DNA from: Prorocentrum cordatum
Lineage: Eukaryota > Sar > Dinophyceae > Prorocentrales > Prorocentraceae
NCBI GenBank assembly: GCA_963575745.1
Contig: CAUYUJ010016069.1
Span: 92,501 to 156,500, forward strand
Direction of reading: 5' to 3'
Length of the DNA: 64,000 nt
A program made the translations under genes and the position numbers. Positions 60,689 through 64,000 of this stretch are shown here, piece by piece (the first letter of the stretch is position 1; every line of letters begins with the position of its first letter). The notes beneath the pieces were generated by a model. It had not been told where the DNA came from. It did no database searches and was given only the letters and a program-made list of their open reading frames with translations.

Positions 60689-60867
60689 TAGCGTGTCGTT
60701 CCGCTGGTTCTGACCCACCGCGGTTCGGTGCGACACGCTATCCATGCCCCCAGTCCCCGAGCGTCAACGTGCCGAGCCTCTCCGAGCCTCCCGCCTCGCG
60801 GAGCTGAGCGACACGCTACCCGCTTGCAGGGCGTAGCGTGTCGCTGGGGCCGCCGTGGCGACACGCT
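60689..60867. repeat. Five alternating copies of GCGACACGCTA
   Basis: TAGCGTGTCG at 60,689 and 60,834; GCGACACGCT(A) at 60,730, 60,808 and 60,858. Adjacent pairs point towards each other and can fold into two hairpins, the second (60,807-60,845) with a 12-bp perfect outer stem. Confidence 0.85.
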
Positions 60868-62200
60868 GTCCGGAAGTTCCCGATTTGCTGTTTCGTTCGC
60901 CGACTGCGTCTTGCCGCTCGTTCTCGTGCTCGCTCTGCCAGGCACGCGGAGTCGCGGGAGAACGTCCGGGTGCGCGCCGCCGGCGCCGTCCTCTCGCGCC
61001 TCGCCGCGCTGTCCCTGCCACGGGGCCAGGATCCTTCCGCGCCGGCTCCTCCTCCATGGGGGTCCTGCTGCTCGTCGGCCTGGCCGGGCTTCTGGCGCCG
61101 CGCCGTGATCATGGCGGGCGCGTCTCGCCAGCAAGTCTTTTGGCCCCGCAGCGCCGTCTCTGGGACCCGGGGCCCTCCAGAGGGCGAACCCCCATCCGCG
61201 ATGAGGTAGGTCTGGGGACGGGGCCGTGATCTTGGGGGGTCCCACGTCGTGAGGACGTCGGGGGGCCGGCGACCTGGGCTCGGCGACGCCGACGGCGACG
61301 ACGGCCAGCCGCCCTCCGCCGCGGTGCCAGGACCTCTGCGCCGCCTCCAGGCTGCTCCTGTGCGACCTGGACGCGCCGCTGTCCGATGCTGGGGTGGAGC
61401 AGGTCGTCGTCGCCGCCATCGTCGCCGCCCCCGCCGCCAGCGTCGCTGCTTTCCTTCTCGCAGTCGCCGTCGTCGCTGCCGCCGTCGATGCTGTCTGTCA
61501 CCAGGCCCGGGTGGACCAGGTCGCCGCCGTCGTCGTCGCCGCCAACGCCAGGGTGAAGTTGTTCGCCGTCGTCGTCGTCGCCCGCGCCCAGACATCTGGG
61601 CCGTCAAAAAGCATCACGACCGACTCTTCCGCCTCGCTCTCGGCCCCAGGGCCGTCGTGGATCGACCTTGCCCGAGGAACTCCGCAGAGGGATGGGGCCA
61701 AGAGCTCCGCTGGCGCCCTGCCTCTTCCCCACCATATGCTTCCTCGCCTTTTGGCGAGGTGCGCCGCGCTCGGGAGCGCCTGGGCGGCGCGGACTTCCTG
61801 AGGCGCGAGGGCATCGAGCTCGTGGTGCACAGCTCCCGGCAGCGCACGGCGCGCACCTGCCGCGAGCTCTTCGGCCAGGGCCCGGGACCCCCCGTCTCGG
61901 CGGGCGGAGGGCAGCAGTGCGTGCAGCGTCCCGTCGCGGGCGGCCCGCGGAGGACCGCGGAGCCTCCGCGAGGCATGGCCGCCTCGAGGGGCGAGGCCCT
62001 CCGGAGGCGCGGCGGCGGGATCTCTCCGCGCGGGCCCGCCGCGAGGCGACCGCGCGTGCGTCAGCGGCAGCTCGTCCAGGGGCCGCCGCTGCGGCAGGGC
62101 GGCGTCCACGCGCCCTGCCCCCGGGGCGGCGGCAGCGCTCAGACCGCCCGCCCCCCGAGGGCGAAAAGCATGGGCGTCTGAACTCGGCGGTCGCTCTGCG
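60868..62200. other. GC-rich region with unassigned open frames
   Basis: Both strands have long open frames because of GC content and GTCGTC/GCC triplets (61,400-61,600). A plus reading at about 61,745-61,850 (RRARERLGGADFLRREGIEL) looks most like protein but no domain was recognised. CCTCGCCTTTTGGCGAGG forms a hairpin at 61,742-61,759; a similar one, CCTCGCCTTTTGTGAGG, lies at 62,342-62,358. Confidence 0.3.
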
Positions 62201-62804
62201 ACGGGCGCCCCCGGCCGAGGAGAGCCCGCCTCTTGTTTGCAGGCCCCCGCGCCTGCGGACAAGGAAGGGGGGGCGAGACAAATCGCTGGTGGGGCAGTTT
62301 GGGCCCGAAGCAAGACCCCTTATGGGCCTCCTCCCTTCTAGCCTCGCCTTTTGTGAGGTAGGGGGTCTAGGTCCATGGAGTGGTGGGAGCAGGAAGAGAG
62401 AGAGGAGGTTCAGGGAGGTAAGAGGACAGGGGGGCGGAGGATGGACAAAGGGTGGAGGGGTGGGATGGTGAGCTGAGGATGGATAAGGGTTGGATCGCAG
62501 AAGAGCTGGGAAGGAGATGAAGAGATGCAGTAGGAGGGAGGGAGTGAGACAGCGAGAGGACAGAAGGAGGAAAACGATAACGAAGGGCTAGGGCATCATG
62601 AGGGAGGACGGGAAGGATGAGAGAGGACGCAGGAAGTTGCATGAAGGCCTTCCTGGCCGCTTTTGGAGTCGGAGTCGGAGTGGTCGGAGTCGGCGTCGGA
62701 GTCGGAGTCGTCGGAGGTCAAGATGGAGTCGTTGCAGTTGGAGTCGTCAAAGTTATCGTCATCGTCGTCGCCCTCATGTCTAGGTTTTTTTTTTCTTTTT
62801 TGTG
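62201..62804. repeat. Purine-rich region and GGAGTC hexamer tract
   Basis: AGG/GGA-rich sequence (62,370-62,600), then GGAGTCGGAGTCGGAGT hexamers (62,668-62,750) and a T-run at 62,786. No gene. Confidence 0.7.
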
Positions 62805-63723
62805 TGTGGGTATGTCTGGCGTGTGTCTTGCGTGTGTCACGGCATGTCTGGGTGTGTCTGGGGCATGTCTGCGGTGCGTTTGGGTGTGTTTGGGGTGTGT
62901 CTGAGGTGTGTCCAGGGTGTGTTTGGGGAGTGTCTGGTGTGTGTCTGGCGTGTGTCTGGCGTGCGTTTGTCGCGTGTCCGGCGTATGTCTGGCGTGTGCC
63001 TGGCGTGTGTCTGAGCGTGTCTTTTCCTTGCCGCCGACGCAAAAAGTGTCTGAGTGTGTCTGGCGTGTGTCTGGCGTGTGTCTGGGAGTGTCCGGGGTGT
63101 GTCTCGCGTGTACCTGGCGCGTGTCTGCGTGTGTCAGGCGTGTGTCAGGCGCTTGTCTGAGTGTCTTGCGTGTGTCTTGCGTGTGTCTTGGTGTGTGTTT
63201 GTGTGGCGTGTGTCTGGCGTGTGTCTGGCGTGTGTCTGACGTGTGACTGGGGCGTGTCTGGCGTGTATCTGGCGTCTGTCTGGCGCTTGTCTGGTGTGTG
63301 TCTGGCGTGTGTCTGGCGTGTGTTTGGCGCGTGTGTGTGTGTGTGTGGCAGGTGTCTAGAGTGTGTCTGGCGTGTGTCTGGCGTCTGTCTGGCGTCTGTC
63401 TGGCGTCTGTCTGGCGTGTGTCTGGCGTCTGTCTGGCGTGTGGGTGACATGCGTCTGGCGTGTGTCCGGCGTGTGTCTGGCATGTGTCTGGCGTGTGTCT
63501 GGCATGTGTCTGGCGTCTGTCTGGGTGCGCCTGGCGTGTGTCTTGCTTGTGTCCAGGGTGCGCCCAGGGTGTGTCCAAGCGATGCCCAGAGTGTGTCTGG
63601 CGTGTGTGTGTGGCGTGTGTCTGGCATGTGTCTGGCGTTTGTCTGGCGTGTGTGAGGCGTGTGCGTGGCGTGTGCCTGGCGTGTGTCCGGGCGTGTGTCT
63701 GGCGTGTGTCTGGCGTGTGTCTG

Positions 63724-63766
<43 letters not shown>

Positions 63767-63879
63767 TGTGTGTGTGTGTGTCTGGCGTGTGTCTGGCGTG
63801 TGTCTAGGTGTGTTTGGCGTGTGTCAGGCGTGTGTCTGGTGTGTGTGTGTGTGTCTGGCGTGTGTCTGGGGTGTGTCTG

Positions 63880-63926
<47 letters not shown>

Positions 63927-64000
63927 TGTCTGTGTGTGTGTGTCTGGCGTCTGTCTGGCGTGTGTCTGGGGTGTGTCTGGCGTGTGTCTGGCGTGTGTCT
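62805..64000. repeat. 11-bp minisatellite GTGTGTCTGGC, running off the window
   Basis: About 1.2 kb of GTGTGTCTGGC units with 10-bp variants and inserted GT runs (63,724-63,780; 63,887-63,925). Three units make 33 bp, so every frame gives the same 11-residue repeat in a different phase. These readings are not genes. Confidence 0.95.

Noticed and set aside
61742-62358. Two CCTCGCCTTTTGGCGAGG-type hairpins as bacterial terminators
   Set aside because: The window is eukaryotic, no gene ends there, and no T-run follows.

Overview
The window looks like nuclear DNA of a dinoflagellate. The strongest evidence is a near-perfect relic of the dinoflagellate trans-spliced leader (21 of 22 bases) at 27,855-27,876, with weaker relics at 44,392 and 31,348. 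The rest fits: GC-rich DNA, very low density of ordinary genes, many retroelement fragments whose protein motifs suit protist LINE, Copia and Penelope-like families, and a very high load of micro- and minisatellites. The species cannot be read from the sequence. There is no bacterial operon structure, no rRNA or tRNA gene, and no convincing promoter.

Left part (1-20 kb). A minus-strand Penelope-like element with GIY-YIG ahead of the reverse transcriptase runs off the left edge (1-3.2 kb). It is followed by a 42-bp minisatellite, tetranucleotide tracts, a block of the dispersed CTTGGGGCC repeat, and then three consecutive copies of a composite fold-back unit (7.9-13.7 kb). Each unit has two inverted arms, a variable filler, a CGA-triplet tract and a conserved tail. 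A decayed plus-strand Ty1/Copia polyprotein (integrase, RT, RNase H) fills 15.6-19.2 kb.

Middle part (20-44 kb). A second CTTGGGGCC block and purine-rich tracts lead to an intronless gene at 27,939-29,285. It carries the spliced-leader relic upstream, three exact-length 168-bp coding repeats, and an in-frame TAG just before a cysteine-rich zinc-binding tail: a retroposed mRNA copy. A minus-strand LINE lies at 31.6-33.8 kb. From 35.2 to 37.9 kb there is a higher-order tandem array with a strict 379-bp period built of 18-bp subunits. A 73-bp tandem repeat and a 780-bp GGA/GAC tract follow. The one fairly normal protein-coding gene with a plausible intron, a sulfotransferase-like protein, is at 41.3-42.6 kb on the plus strand.

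Right part (43-64 kb). Two large LINEs face each other: a plus-strand one at 44.4-49.2 kb, apparently starting at a spliced-leader relic, and a minus-strand one at 50.3-54.9 kb with endonuclease, RT and a C-terminal RNase H. A CTTGGGGCC block interrupts the RT of the second. Short palindromic (MITE-like) elements are scattered from 34.7 to 58.5 kb; nine copies were found, one flanked by an 8-bp target duplication. An unassigned coiled-coil gene lies on the minus strand at 58.5-59.4 kb. The window ends inside an 11-bp minisatellite.

Taken together this is an intergenic repeat landscape in which retrotransposon reverse transcriptases, reinserted spliced-leader-bearing cDNAs, non-autonomous palindromic elements and simple-repeat expansion have shaped the DNA. 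All assignments were made by eye from motifs; no database search was run.
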